Source: Phycisphaerae bacterium (GTDB lineage Bacteria; Planctomycetota; Phycisphaerae; Phycisphaerales; SM1A02). Taken from it: a stretch of 38,248 nucleotides of DNA. A model generated the notes under the pieces. That model was not told the DNA's origin, did no database searches, and worked only from the letters and a program-made list of their open reading frames with translations. Both the position numbers and the translations under genes were made by a program. Positions 1 through 7,108 of this stretch are shown here, piece by piece. Each line of letters begins with the position of its first letter. Positions within the stretch are counted from its first letter, which is position 1. The stretch covers positions 1 through 38,248 of the forward strand of contig PBAX01000009.1 of the NCBI GenBank assembly GCA_002716385.1. The letters are read 5' to 3'.

Positions 1-351
1 AAGAACCGGCAAGCCAGTCCGTTCCTGCAGTGTCTTGCAGGGCTCGCAGAGCCGCATGCCTTCGATGATCGATTCTCCGATGACGATTCGTCGACCCACG
101 AGTTCGTTGAGAGGTATATCCCGAGTGAGGATGTTGCGGCGTGTCTGCGATGTCGGAAACGGGACGCCGTGCGTCTGCTCGAACCACTGGAGCTGCTCGA
201 ATTCGATCAGTGTGATTTCCTGATCAGGCTTCCCGCTGCGACGATAGCGATCTCCCTCAAGGCCTTCCCCGGCTACTGCGCGGACAGACTCGCAGGATTC
301 GTTTTTACCACCTGTTTCCGGAGAGATCCAGATTTCAAGAACTTCACCCAT
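1..351 (-). CDS. MOSC domain protein, partial (cut by left edge)
   Basis: The reading frame runs from an ATG at 351 off the left edge, giving 117 N-terminal residues. MOSC domains bind the molybdenum cofactor or carry sulfur from a cysteine, as in the molybdenum cofactor sulfurase C-terminus and YiiM-like proteins. Seen here are the early segment GEGLEGDRY, the strand ITLIEFE, the segment TRRNILTRDIPLNELVG, and the cysteine motif GMRLCEPC near residues 100-107, which holds the conserved MOSC cysteine. The gene lies downstream of mdh but is separated from it by a hairpin terminator, so it is probably transcribed on its own. The substrate cannot be told from the sequence. Confidence 0.85.
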   Translation of the reverse strand, partial: MGEVLEIWISPETGGKNESCESVRAVAGEGLEGDRYRRSGKPDQEITLIEFEQLQWFEQTHGVPFPTSQTRRNILTRDIPLNELVGRRIVIGESIIEGMRLCEPCKTLQERTGLPVL

Positions 352-410
352 GAACGCAGCTTATCGTCAACATGCCAATGGTGAATGCAATTGAAGACGA
401 CCAATCAAGG

Positions 411-442
411 AAAACGGCCCGAAGCCATGAGGCTTCGGGCCG
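411..442 (-). terminator. Intrinsic terminator after mdh
   Basis: A perfect 12-bp stem (415-426 with 431-442, loop ATGA) is followed on the minus strand by TTTT (411-414). It lies 25 bases past the mdh stop and separates mdh from the MOSC gene. Confidence 0.85.
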
Positions 443-467
443 CTGATGACCTGGTTGTCAGATTCGA

Positions 468-1418
468 TCAGACCAGTTCCGGGAAGGTTTCCCGGACCAC
501 GTTCACGAGGTCCTTCACATGGCTGACCGATTCATCCATGAGAACCTTCTCATCGGCATCGAGATCGATTTCGATGACCTGTTCCATTCCATTTGCGCCG
601 AGGACGCAGGGGACGCCGACGAAGTATCCACCGACGCCGTATTCCGCATCGCAATATCCGGCACAGGGCAGGATTCGCTTCTTGTCCTTGATAATCGCCT
701 CCGCCATCTGGACGGAACCACTCGCCGGGGCGTAGTACGCGCTGGTTCCCATCAGCTTCACGATCTCTCCACCACCCACCTTTGCTCGATCGACGCAGGC
801 CTGGATGGTTTCGTCGGACAGCAGTTGCTGGACTGGGATGCCATGAACGCTGGCGAATCTCGGCAACGGGACCATGTCGTCGCCATGTCCGCCCAGAAGC
901 AGTGCGGTGACATCTTCGACGCTGCATCCGATCTCCATGGCGATGAAGGTGCAGAATCGGGCCACATCCAGACAGCCTGCCTGTCCGATGATTCGGTTCG
1001 TGGGGAAGCCGGTGGTCTTCCAGGCGGTGTACACCATGGCGTCGAGCGGGTTGGCCACGACGATGACGACCGATTCCGGTGCGTGCTTCGCGATCTGCTC
1101 GGAGACGCTCTTGACGATCTTTACATTGGTCTGGATGAGATCATCACGACTCATACCGGGCTTTCTAGGCAGTCCGGCCGTCACGATGACGACATCGGAA
1201 TCGGCAATGTCCTTGTAGTCGCTGGTACCGGTGATTCTGGCATCGAAGTGTTCGATTGGACCACAGCAGGCGAGATCAAGCGCCTTGCCCTTGGCCACGC
1301 CTTCCTTGTCCGGGATGTCGACGAGAACGACATCACCCAGTTCCTTGGCAGCGGCCCAATGGGCACACGTTGCTCCGACATTTCCAGCTCCGATGACACT
1401 GATCTTTGCACGACGCAT
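468..1418 (-). CDS. mdh: Malate dehydrogenase (LDH-like type)
   Basis: A 316-residue NAD-dependent enzyme of the lactate/malate dehydrogenase family. It interconverts malate and oxaloacetate in the TCA cycle, in the cytoplasm. The dinucleotide-binding GAGNVG is at residues 10-15, NPLDAM near 123-128, and the catalytic His is in GGHGDD (H178), paired with D151. The mobile-loop sequence LPRKPGMSR carries Arg at the substrate-discriminating position (R85), which points to malate rather than lactate (lactate dehydrogenases have Gln). The start at 1418 is chosen over an ATG seven codons upstream because AGAGGAA lies 7 bases before it and the protein then begins just before the first beta strand. 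It is flanked by its own terminator downstream and tRNA-Ile with a terminator upstream, so it is likely monocistronic. Confidence 0.95.
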   Translation of the reverse strand: MRRAKISVIGAGNVGATCAHWAAAKELGDVVLVDIPDKEGVAKGKALDLACCGPIEHFDARITGTSDYKDIADSDVVIVTAGLPRKPGMSRDDLIQTNVKIVKSVSEQIAKHAPESVVIVVANPLDAMVYTAWKTTGFPTNRIIGQAGCLDVARFCTFIAMEIGCSVEDVTALLLGGHGDDMVPLPRFASVHGIPVQQLLSDETIQACVDRAKVGGGEIVKLMGTSAYYAPASGSVQMAEAIIKDKKRILPCAGYCDAEYGVGGYFVGVPCVLGANGMEQVIEIDLDADEKVLMDESVSHVKDLVNVVRETFPELV

Positions 1419-1550
1419 TGTTATTCCTCTTGCTTCCATTCGCTTGTCATGGTTCGCAGCTCACCGCTGCGGGCAATCAAAGATCATACTCGGCTCGGCG
1501 TTGGTAGTGGACGTTCGATTCAGAGTGGTTTCCTGACGGATCTCTCAAAA

Positions 1551-1584
1551 TGGAAAAATGGCGGATCCACGAGGGATCCGCCAT
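1551..1584 (-). terminator. Intrinsic terminator after tRNA-Ile
   Basis: A perfect 11-bp stem (1558-1568 with 1574-1584, loop ACGAG) is followed on the minus strand by five T (1554-1558 read in complement). It begins 4 bases past the tRNA 3' end. Confidence 0.85.
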
Positions 1585-1588
1585 CAAA

Positions 1589-1662
1589 TGGGCCAGAGAG
1601 GACTCGAACCTCCGACCTCACCCTTATCAGGGGTGCGCTCTAGCCAGCTGAGCTACTAGCCC
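1589..1662 (-). tRNA. tRNA-Ile (anticodon GAT)
   Basis: A 74-base cloverleaf on the minus strand. The 7-bp acceptor stem pairs GGGCTAG with CTGGCCC, allowing one G-U. The D-arm contains AGCTCAGCTGG, the anticodon loop is CTGATAA with anticodon GAT, and the T-arm contains GGTTCGAGTCC. The discriminator base is A and CCA is not encoded. It stands alone rather than inside an rRNA operon. With its terminator it accounts for most of the otherwise gene-free stretch 1419-1762; the rest of that stretch shows only the terminator of the next gene. Confidence 0.97.
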
Positions 1663-1702
1663 GGACGAACGCAACAGGATATCAAGTCGGAGACCAGGAA
1701 GA

Positions 1703-1731
1703 AAGGGCCGGAGGAAGATCCTCCGGCCCTT
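1703..1731 (-). terminator. Hairpin terminator after the sugar-dehydrogenase gene
   Basis: A perfect 13-bp stem (1703-1715 with 1719-1731) with a 3-base loop lies 31 bases past the stop of the gene at 1763-3640. On the minus strand it is followed by TTCTTCC rather than a clean T run, so strength is uncertain. Confidence 0.7.
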
Positions 1732-1762
1732 GATGGGTTTATTCAGCTGATTTTTATCAGCA

Positions 1763-3640
1763 CTATTCGCAGGGAACGTTGAAGTTGGACAGGAAATCCA
1801 GGATGTCATCCACCGAGATGATGCCGTCTCCAGAGATATCGCAGTCGCTTTCATTGTCAAAGTCCGCCAGCATGGACAGCAGGTCATTGACGTCTCGCTG
1901 GCCGTCGCCATCGCAATCACCCGGGCAGTCCTCCTGACTAGGGATGACGCTGATGGAAAGCTGTCCGAATCCGGTGTCGTCATCGGAGTTTCCGATCCTG
2001 ATGTAGTAGTCCTTGGATTCCTCGACGGTGTAGATGAAGGAATCCTGATCGCAGACCACGGCTTCAAAGTCACCGCCTGGGCAGCTTTGGACGTACATGG
2101 CAACTGCTGGATCGAATAGCGTTCCAGTGACGCTTCCAAGCATCGTTCCATCGTAGAGCGGCGTGAACTTGAACCAGACGTCGGGTCCGAAGGTCGTGCA
2201 GGTCTCGCTGATTCCGCTGTCGGTCGCGTTGTCCGTGTCGTAGTTGGTGTTGCCTTCCTCGGCGAGGGCGGCGGAACTGCAGTCGTCATTGCTTGGTGGC
2301 GTGGCGCAATTGACCTCGGCACAGACGACGTTGTCGCCCTGATACACGCCACCGACGTTCGAGCAGGTGGCAGCGGTCTGGTCTGGAATGCATGCCTCGT
2401 TGAAGCAGCAGGCGCCGGTGGGTGCGTCAGCGAGAATCTTGAAGATCTCGCCATTGAGGTCGCAGATGTACAGCTCGCCGTAATAGTCTTCGCCGAAGCT
2501 GGAGATCGCACCGATCGCACCGGCGTTCGGGGTCAGTTCATTCGTACGATCCTGATAGTCGGATACGTTGAAGCCGTCATATCGAAGCGACCAGATCTGA
2601 TTCGAGCAGTAATCGGCGAAGAAGTAGGTTCCGTCGAGCCATGGAAGGCTCGCACCGCGATAGACGTATCCGCCGGTGATGGAGCAACGGAACGGCGAAC
2701 CTCCGTGGCTGTACTCCCAGATGGGGAATTCCATGGTGCTCGATGAGTCGCAACCGCTGGTGTTGTAGGAATTGTCGCCCTCGTAGCAACGCCATCCCCA
2801 GTTCTCCCCGCCGGTGCTGCTGGCGGGCTGGACATCGATTTCCTCCCAGGCGTTCTGGCCGACATCCGCCATCCAGAGATCGCCGGTGGCACGGTCGAAG
2901 GCCGCTCTCCAGACATTCCTGAGTCCATAGGCCCAGACTTCGTCACCAAACGGGTTGGTTGAGGGGATTGCGTACGGCAGGGAGCTCACGTCGATTCGGA
3001 GCATCTTGCCCAGGTCGTTGCTGAGATTCTGTGCACGGTTGCCGGGGTCGCCACCGGATCCACCATCACCCATGCTTATGTACAGATAGTCGTCAGGACC
3101 GAAACCGATCCAGCCGGCGTTGTGGTTCGAATACGGTTGAGCATAGGAATACACCACGGTTGCAGAAGATGAATCGGCCGTCTGTGGATTCTGTGAACGC
3201 GAGTAGCGGGTGATGTAGGTGGTGTTGCTTCGTGTGTAGTTGACGTAGAAGTAGCCGTTGTTCTCGTAGTCCGGATCGAAGCACATGCCCAGAAGGCCCT
3301 GTTCCGATCCGGTGTTGACATTGCTGACGGATAGGAATGTCGAAATGACACTGCCATTGGTTCGATCGAGAATCTTGATTCGACCGGTTGAACCGGATCG
3401 CTGTTCGACGACGTAGATCCAGTCCGGGTTGACACCATCATGTGTCACGAAGACGGGCCGTGAAAGTCCTGTCGCCAGACGGAAGGTGGTAAGCACCTCG
3501 TCTGCTCCAGAGCGGTCCATGGAACGTTGTGTCTGATCAGCGGAAGTCGTCGCATCCACTTTCGGGGAAAGATCCAATTGACTGGTTGCGGCAACACACA
3601 GTCCAGTGACAGCCAAACCAGCTACTGCTCTCTTCAACAT
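1763..3640 (-). CDS. Secreted glucose/sorbosone dehydrogenase-like protein with dockerin-like tail
   Basis: A 625-residue exported protein. Residues 1-25 form a signal peptide. Residues of about 50-385 look like the PQQ-dependent sugar dehydrogenase (GSDH) beta-propeller, with segments such as GLLGMCFDPDYENNGYFYV, HNAGWIGFGPDDYLYI, MGDGGSGGDPGNRAQ and EVWAYGLRNVWRAAFD. A Cys-rich stretch (TGACCFNEACIP) follows, then a beta-rich domain from about 446 to 560 of the kind found in secreted peptidases. Residues 570-625 carry two Asp-rich calcium-binding-type repeats resembling dockerin type I (DCDGDGQRDVNDLLSML and DISGDGIISVDDILDFL). The start is supported by GGAGAGGAT upstream. The likely role is periplasmic or surface oxidation of sugars or aldoses; the substrate is unknown. 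No cohesin gene is seen, so the tail may be a sorting or anchoring element rather than a cellulosome dockerin. Confidence 0.85.
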   Translation of the reverse strand: MLKRAVAGLAVTGLCVAATSQLDLSPKVDATTSADQTQRSMDRSGADEVLTTFRLATGLSRPVFVTHDGVNPDWIYVVEQRSGSTGRIKILDRTNGSVISTFLSVSNVNTGSEQGLLGMCFDPDYENNGYFYVNYTRSNTTYITRYSRSQNPQTADSSSATVVYSYAQPYSNHNAGWIGFGPDDYLYISMGDGGSGGDPGNRAQNLSNDLGKMLRIDVSSLPYAIPSTNPFGDEVWAYGLRNVWRAAFDRATGDLWMADVGQNAWEEIDVQPASSTGGENWGWRCYEGDNSYNTSGCDSSSTMEFPIWEYSHGGSPFRCSITGGYVYRGASLPWLDGTYFFADYCSNQIWSLRYDGFNVSDYQDRTNELTPNAGAIGAISSFGEDYYGELYICDLNGEIFKILADAPTGACCFNEACIPDQTAATCSNVGGVYQGDNVVCAEVNCATPPSNDDCSSAALAEEGNTNYDTDNATDSGISETCTTFGPDVWFKFTPLYDGTMLGSVTGTLFDPAVAMYVQSCPGGDFEAVVCDQDSFIYTVEESKDYYIRIGNSDDDTGFGQLSISVIPSQEDCPGDCDGDGQRDVNDLLSMLADFDNESDCDISGDGIISVDDILDFLSNFNVPCE

Positions 3641-3806
3641 CTTCTGATCCTCTCCATGTCGTCCTCTTGGGACGGATGCGTGTTCGATATCTCAAGATAG
3701 AACCCTCGCCCGGGAACAGGCGCCTACCCATCTTGTTCGGCCAGATGGCCATTGGATGTTCCCTCCAATCGTCAGGGAAGGAAAGACCTTTTAGCCTAAG
3801 CCGGGA

Positions 3807-3837
3807 AAGGGGTACAGGCAACGCCTTTTTGCCCCTT
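3807..3837. other. Nested hairpin in the 239-base gap before the GSDH-like gene
   Basis: AAGGGG (3807-3812) pairs with CCCCTT (3832-3837), and inside it AGGC (3816-3819) pairs with GCCT (3823-3826). It lies 43 bases past the stop of the metallo-hydrolase gene and about 170 bases before the GSDH-like start, both on the minus strand. There is no clean T run on either side, so it could be a weak terminator or a leader structure. Nothing else is recognised in 3641-3879. Confidence 0.35.
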
Positions 3838-3879
3838 CAAAGCCCTATTCAACCTTGGGTGGCCTCACATTCGATGCTG

Positions 3880-4812
3880 TTATCTGGGGTCTGAGGCGAG
3901 GTTCAGGTATCTGGAGACCCCTGAAAGGTTCATATTGAGCAATCCGACGGATACGAACTGATTGAAAATCGATTCGGAAATGCCCGCTTCCAGAGCGGAT
4001 TCCAGCAGCCATGACCTGTATATGGGCCTTTGGGATTCCAGATCGGGGTGTTTTTCCCTCAACTCACCAATGAAAGCGACCTGCTCGTGGAGCCCCTTTC
4101 GAAGATTCCGGAGATGGATCGATATGTCCGAGTTCTCCACCATTCCTCCATGTGTCAGACAGAGGCGGGACCAGTGGCCTCCCTCCAGACGATCCAGACT
4201 CGCGTCCCACGCTTCTAGATCCATTTCGGGGGGCGGCATTGGAATGGAGATCCAATGCGAATCGGGAATCAGCATGGCGGCCGCATCACCAGTGAAGATC
4301 GTCGCTGGATCTGAACCCTCGAGACTCCAGGCATGGTGATGACAGGCGTGCCCCGGTGTTTCCACGGCAAGGAAATCAAGGCCGGCGACTTGAATCCTGT
4401 CACCATCCGAAACCGGATGAACCAGATGCTCCGGGCAGGCCTCGAGTGATCCCCAGAGGCGATCCATGTCGTCGCCGTAGATTCTCTGTGCGCTGGCCAG
4501 CAGTTTCTCGGGATTGACCAGATGGCGTGCACCACGCTCATGCACATGGATGGGAACACCGAGTTGCGCCAATCTCCAGGCACCACCGGCGTGATCGAGA
4601 TGTATGTGCGTGAGCAGAACACCTTTGAGGTCCGCGGGGGCTACAGACAGCGATCTAAGCCCCGATTGCAATGTCGACCAACAACTCTCGGGCCCGGACT
4701 CCACGAGGACCCAGCCGTCAGGTCCTTCGATCGCCCATGCGGCGATCGCGCCCGGAAGACCGAGGTAGTCGAGATCGATCTGTTGAATCCTGATGGTCAT
4801 GATCGGATTCAA
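3880..4812 (-). CDS. Metallo-beta-lactamase-fold hydrolase
   Basis: A 310-residue cytoplasmic protein of the MBL superfamily. The metal motif is THIHLDH (H69, H71, D73, H74), followed by ETPGHACHHH (H155), FTGDAA (D176) and a late LTHGG (H221). These supply the usual ligands of a dinuclear zinc or iron site. The C-terminal third (about 225-310) is helical and resembles the helical extension of glyoxalase II-like and related hydrolases, but the substrate cannot be assigned. The ATG at 4812 overlaps the stop of the upstream rhodanese-like gene by 4 bases (an in-frame ATG at 4800 is an alternative), suggesting coupled translation. MBL plus rhodanese pairs are common in sulfur metabolism, but here the rhodanese lacks its cysteine, so a shared sulfur role is only a guess. 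Confidence 0.88.
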   Translation of the reverse strand: MNPIMTIRIQQIDLDYLGLPGAIAAWAIEGPDGWVLVESGPESCWSTLQSGLRSLSVAPADLKGVLLTHIHLDHAGGAWRLAQLGVPIHVHERGARHLVNPEKLLASAQRIYGDDMDRLWGSLEACPEHLVHPVSDGDRIQVAGLDFLAVETPGHACHHHAWSLEGSDPATIFTGDAAAMLIPDSHWISIPMPPPEMDLEAWDASLDRLEGGHWSRLCLTHGGMVENSDISIHLRNLRKGLHEQVAFIGELREKHPDLESQRPIYRSWLLESALEAGISESIFNQFVSVGLLNMNLSGVSRYLNLASDPR

Positions 4813-5312
4813 TGCCTGATGGGATGCCGGCGAGTCGGTCGCTGGTCCTCGATCTTCGGCGAAGCGCCTTTCTCAAGTTTGAGATCGGCTTCGGTCCATG
4901 CCTCGATTCCACCTCGAAGCGTGTAGATGTCGGTCAGACCATATTCCATCAACGTCTTGCTCATGGCGTCGGCAAGCGGGTCGTTGAAGGTGTCTCCGTA
5001 GACGATCTTCGGTCCATACCCTTCCAGGTAGCTCCATTGGCTCGATACCTGCGCAAACGGGATGTTGACAGCGCCGGGGATGTGTCCGAGTACATAGTCG
5101 GGTTCGCGGCGAGGGTCGATCCAGATACCGGGAACCGGTGTCTCGAATATGGAGGTGGTCGGCGGGTTGACCACATAATCTCTGGCTTGTGCAACCGACA
5201 GTTTGACGATGTCCTTGTCGCTGATGTTGTTCTTACAGCCAACACTCAATAGAAACACAAGAAGAAGGGACAGTGCCCCAAAGGCTGTTGTCGAATGGAA
5301 TCGTTGTTGCAT
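4809..5312 (-). CDS. Lipoprotein with a rhodanese-like domain lacking the catalytic Cys
   Basis: A 167-residue protein with a hydrophobic signal segment (residues 10-25) ending in LLSVGC, so it is probably lipidated at C26. The rest is a rhodanese fold: IWIDPRREPDYVLGHIPGAVN (D66 onward) is the classic CH2A-type segment, and YTLRGGIEAW (130-139) is the C-terminal signature. In active rhodaneses the strand after the domain middle reads V-Y-C-x-x-G-x-R-S. Here residues 103-107 read IVYGD, so the persulfide-carrying Cys is replaced by Gly106 and the loop is not conserved. It is therefore probably inactive as a sulfurtransferase and may be a binding domain. GGGAGA lies upstream of the ATG. It is divergent from the DsbD-like gene with a 63-base gap and is followed by the MBL-fold gene. 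Confidence 0.82.
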   Translation of the reverse strand: MQQRFHSTTAFGALSLLLVFLLSVGCKNNISDKDIVKLSVAQARDYVVNPPTTSIFETPVPGIWIDPRREPDYVLGHIPGAVNIPFAQVSSQWSYLEGYGPKIVYGDTFNDPLADAMSKTLMEYGLTDIYTLRGGIEAWTEADLKLEKGASPKIEDQRPTRRHPIRH

Positions 5313-5375
5313 GACTTGATCTCCCGCTGTCCGGGCAGTGTACGATGACTGGCCCAGAATTGAGGAGCCACCGCC

Positions 5376-6290
5376 ATGAACATCGTTAGCCTGGTCACCG
5401 CCCTGATAATCAACTTGAGCCAGATCAGCCTTCTGGGTTGTCAGGTCAACCCCTTCTCAAGTCCCGCTCAGGAGAAAGATGGACACCCCCATGTCTCCAT
5501 GGATGTCCGTGCTTGCACACCAAATGCCTGTATGGGCCAGTACGTGATGATCGCCTGCACATTCACGATCCCCAAGGGATGGCATGTGTACTGGTCCAAT
5601 CCCGGCGGCTCAGGAGCGGCGACGACCATCGAGGTGCAGGGGCTCGAGGGTCTGATCATCGATCCTGTCCGCTATCCAAGACCACTGGTCTTCGGGGAAG
5701 GTGCCGATGTCACCTATGGATATGAGAATGAGTTGACGCTGCTTGTCCCGATCAAGGTTCCACAACGTTTTCCGGATGGCATCGACAGCCTCGATCTCAC
5801 GGTGCGGGGCGATTGGTTCGTTTGTCGCGAGAAGTGCTTCATCGGTTCAGCCACCAAATCGATCAGTATCCCCTTGACCGACAAGCGGGAACAATTGGAG
5901 CCCTGGGTGAATCCCCAGCTCAGCCGATACTCATGGCCGAAGCCGCTGTCCGGCCGACCAAGGACGACCGCCACCTATGAGGAAAACGGCACGCTTGTCA
6001 TCACCGGGCCCCCGACCAGAGCCGGCAAGATCGGGTTTTTGCCGGATCCCACACCCGGTGTTGAGCTGGGGAAACCCGTTGTTGAGGTTGGGGAAGATGC
6101 CTTTTTCGTCACGATACCGGTTCAGTACAGCCCCTCAGACAGTCTTGGGCAAGAACCTGTCGCACGAGGCCTGCTTACTTTCGGTGACGAGGCTACGATG
6201 ACTTCCTACCAGATTTCAGTGCCCCTGAAGACAACCGAGGGGTCAGACGATTCATCACGTGAAGAAGACATAGAGGAAACACGACCATGA
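5376..6290 (+). CDS. DsbD N-terminal (alpha) domain-like protein, lipoprotein-like
   Basis: A 304-residue exported protein. Its N-terminus is hydrophobic and ends in SLLGC (C22), consistent with a lipoprotein. Residues of about 38-165 resemble the immunoglobulin-like N-terminal domain of the thiol:disulfide reductase DsbD, with IPKGWHVYWSNPG, and GDWFVCREKCFIG carrying a CxxxC pair (C150, C154) equivalent to the redox pair of DsbD alpha. The membrane and C-terminal thioredoxin parts of DsbD are missing. The following gene overlaps it by 4 bases and encodes an exported redoxin, which suggests that the two act together in periplasmic thiol chemistry. GAGGAG lies 8 bases before the ATG. The partner that would deliver electrons across the membrane is not in this window. 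Confidence 0.82.
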   Translation: MNIVSLVTALIINLSQISLLGCQVNPFSSPAQEKDGHPHVSMDVRACTPNACMGQYVMIACTFTIPKGWHVYWSNPGGSGAATTIEVQGLEGLIIDPVRYPRPLVFGEGADVTYGYENELTLLVPIKVPQRFPDGIDSLDLTVRGDWFVCREKCFIGSATKSISIPLTDKREQLEPWVNPQLSRYSWPKPLSGRPRTTATYEENGTLVITGPPTRAGKIGFLPDPTPGVELGKPVVEVGEDAFFVTIPVQYSPSDSLGQEPVARGLLTFGDEATMTSYQISVPLKTTEGSDDSSREEDIEETRP

Positions 6291-7015
6291 AATTCACAAC
6301 GCTCATCCTGAGTCTCACCGCAGCCGTTGCCCTGGCGATGAGTTCAACGGCATTCGCTTGCGACACCTGTGGATGCAAGTCCAAGAAGGCCTCCCCTGGC
6401 AAGGATGCACCCAAGCAGGCGACCCCCGCAAAGGAGATGCCTGCGGCAACCGCACCAAAGAAAGCGGTTGTTGGACAGATGGCACCCAGCTTTGAACTCA
6501 CCGACATCGATGGAAAGACTCACAAGCTGTCCGATTACGCCGGAAAGATCGTGATCCTCGAGTGGTACAACCCTGACTGCCCCTTCTCAGGAAAGGCCTC
6601 CGGTCAGAGTGTCCACAAGCGAGGCACCGTCAAGCGAACTCAGGAAATGACCAAGAAAGCCAATCCAGAGGTCGTCTACATGCTGATCAACAGCACCTCC
6701 AATGCACCGAAGGAAGCCGTTATCAAGCGATCAAAGGAATCCAAGAGCCAATGGGGTCTCGAGAGCCCGATCCTCATCGATCATGGCGGTGCCGTTGGCC
6801 GCATGTACCAGGCTCGTACCACTCCACACATGTATGTCATCGATGGAAAGGGCGTCCTGGTCTATCAGGGTGCGTACACCGATGACCGTCGTGGAGGCCA
6901 AGGTGAGGAAGAAACGAACTATGTCGTCAATGCCGTCATGGCGGCCAGCAATGACAAGGCGCCGGAACCAGCCAACACCAGGCCATGGGGTTGTGGTGTG
7001 AAATATCCACGCTGA
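6287..7015 (+). CDS. Exported redoxin (AhpC/TSA-thioredoxin fold)
   Basis: A 242-residue protein with a signal peptide (residues 1-24, cleavage after AFA) followed by a short Cys-rich start (CDTCGC, C25-C30) and an Ala/Lys/Pro linker to about 60. From 61 on it is a redoxin: APSFELTDIDGKTHKLSDY, then the active-site strand LEWYNPDCPF with a single cysteine at C98, and TTPHMYVIDGKGVLVYQG with the cis-proline-type TTPH. The end, RPWGCGVKYPR, matches a tail common in this subgroup. The family includes thiol peroxidases and thioredoxin-like reductases; this member appears to use one active-site Cys, possibly resolved by another protein. The start overlaps the DsbD-like stop (ATGA), so expression is probably coupled. 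Confidence 0.85.
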   Translation: MKFTTLILSLTAAVALAMSSTAFACDTCGCKSKKASPGKDAPKQATPAKEMPAATAPKKAVVGQMAPSFELTDIDGKTHKLSDYAGKIVILEWYNPDCPFSGKASGQSVHKRGTVKRTQEMTKKANPEVVYMLINSTSNAPKEAVIKRSKESKSQWGLESPILIDHGGAVGRMYQARTTPHMYVIDGKGVLVYQGAYTDDRRGGQGEEETNYVVNAVMAASNDKAPEPANTRPWGCGVKYPR

Positions 7016-7049
7016 GCCGGATCAACTCCCGTCAATACGTTTGACAAGG

Positions 7050-7080
7050 AAAGCGGCCGCCTTCATGGCGGCCGCTTTTT
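7050..7080 (+). terminator. Intrinsic terminator between redoxin and dnaN
   Basis: A perfect 12-bp GC-rich stem (7050-7061 with 7067-7078, loop TTCAT) runs into five T on the plus strand. It lies 35 bases past the redoxin stop and between convergent genes. On the minus strand TTTCC follows, so it may also help end dnaN transcription. Confidence 0.9.
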
Positions 7081-7108
7081 CTATGGTCTTACTCAGTGGG
7101 GATCGATA

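Noticed and set aside
519..1643. A 374-codon open frame on the plus strand opposite mdh
   Set aside because: It is antisense to a clear malate dehydrogenase and runs through the tRNA. Its product has no recognisable family.
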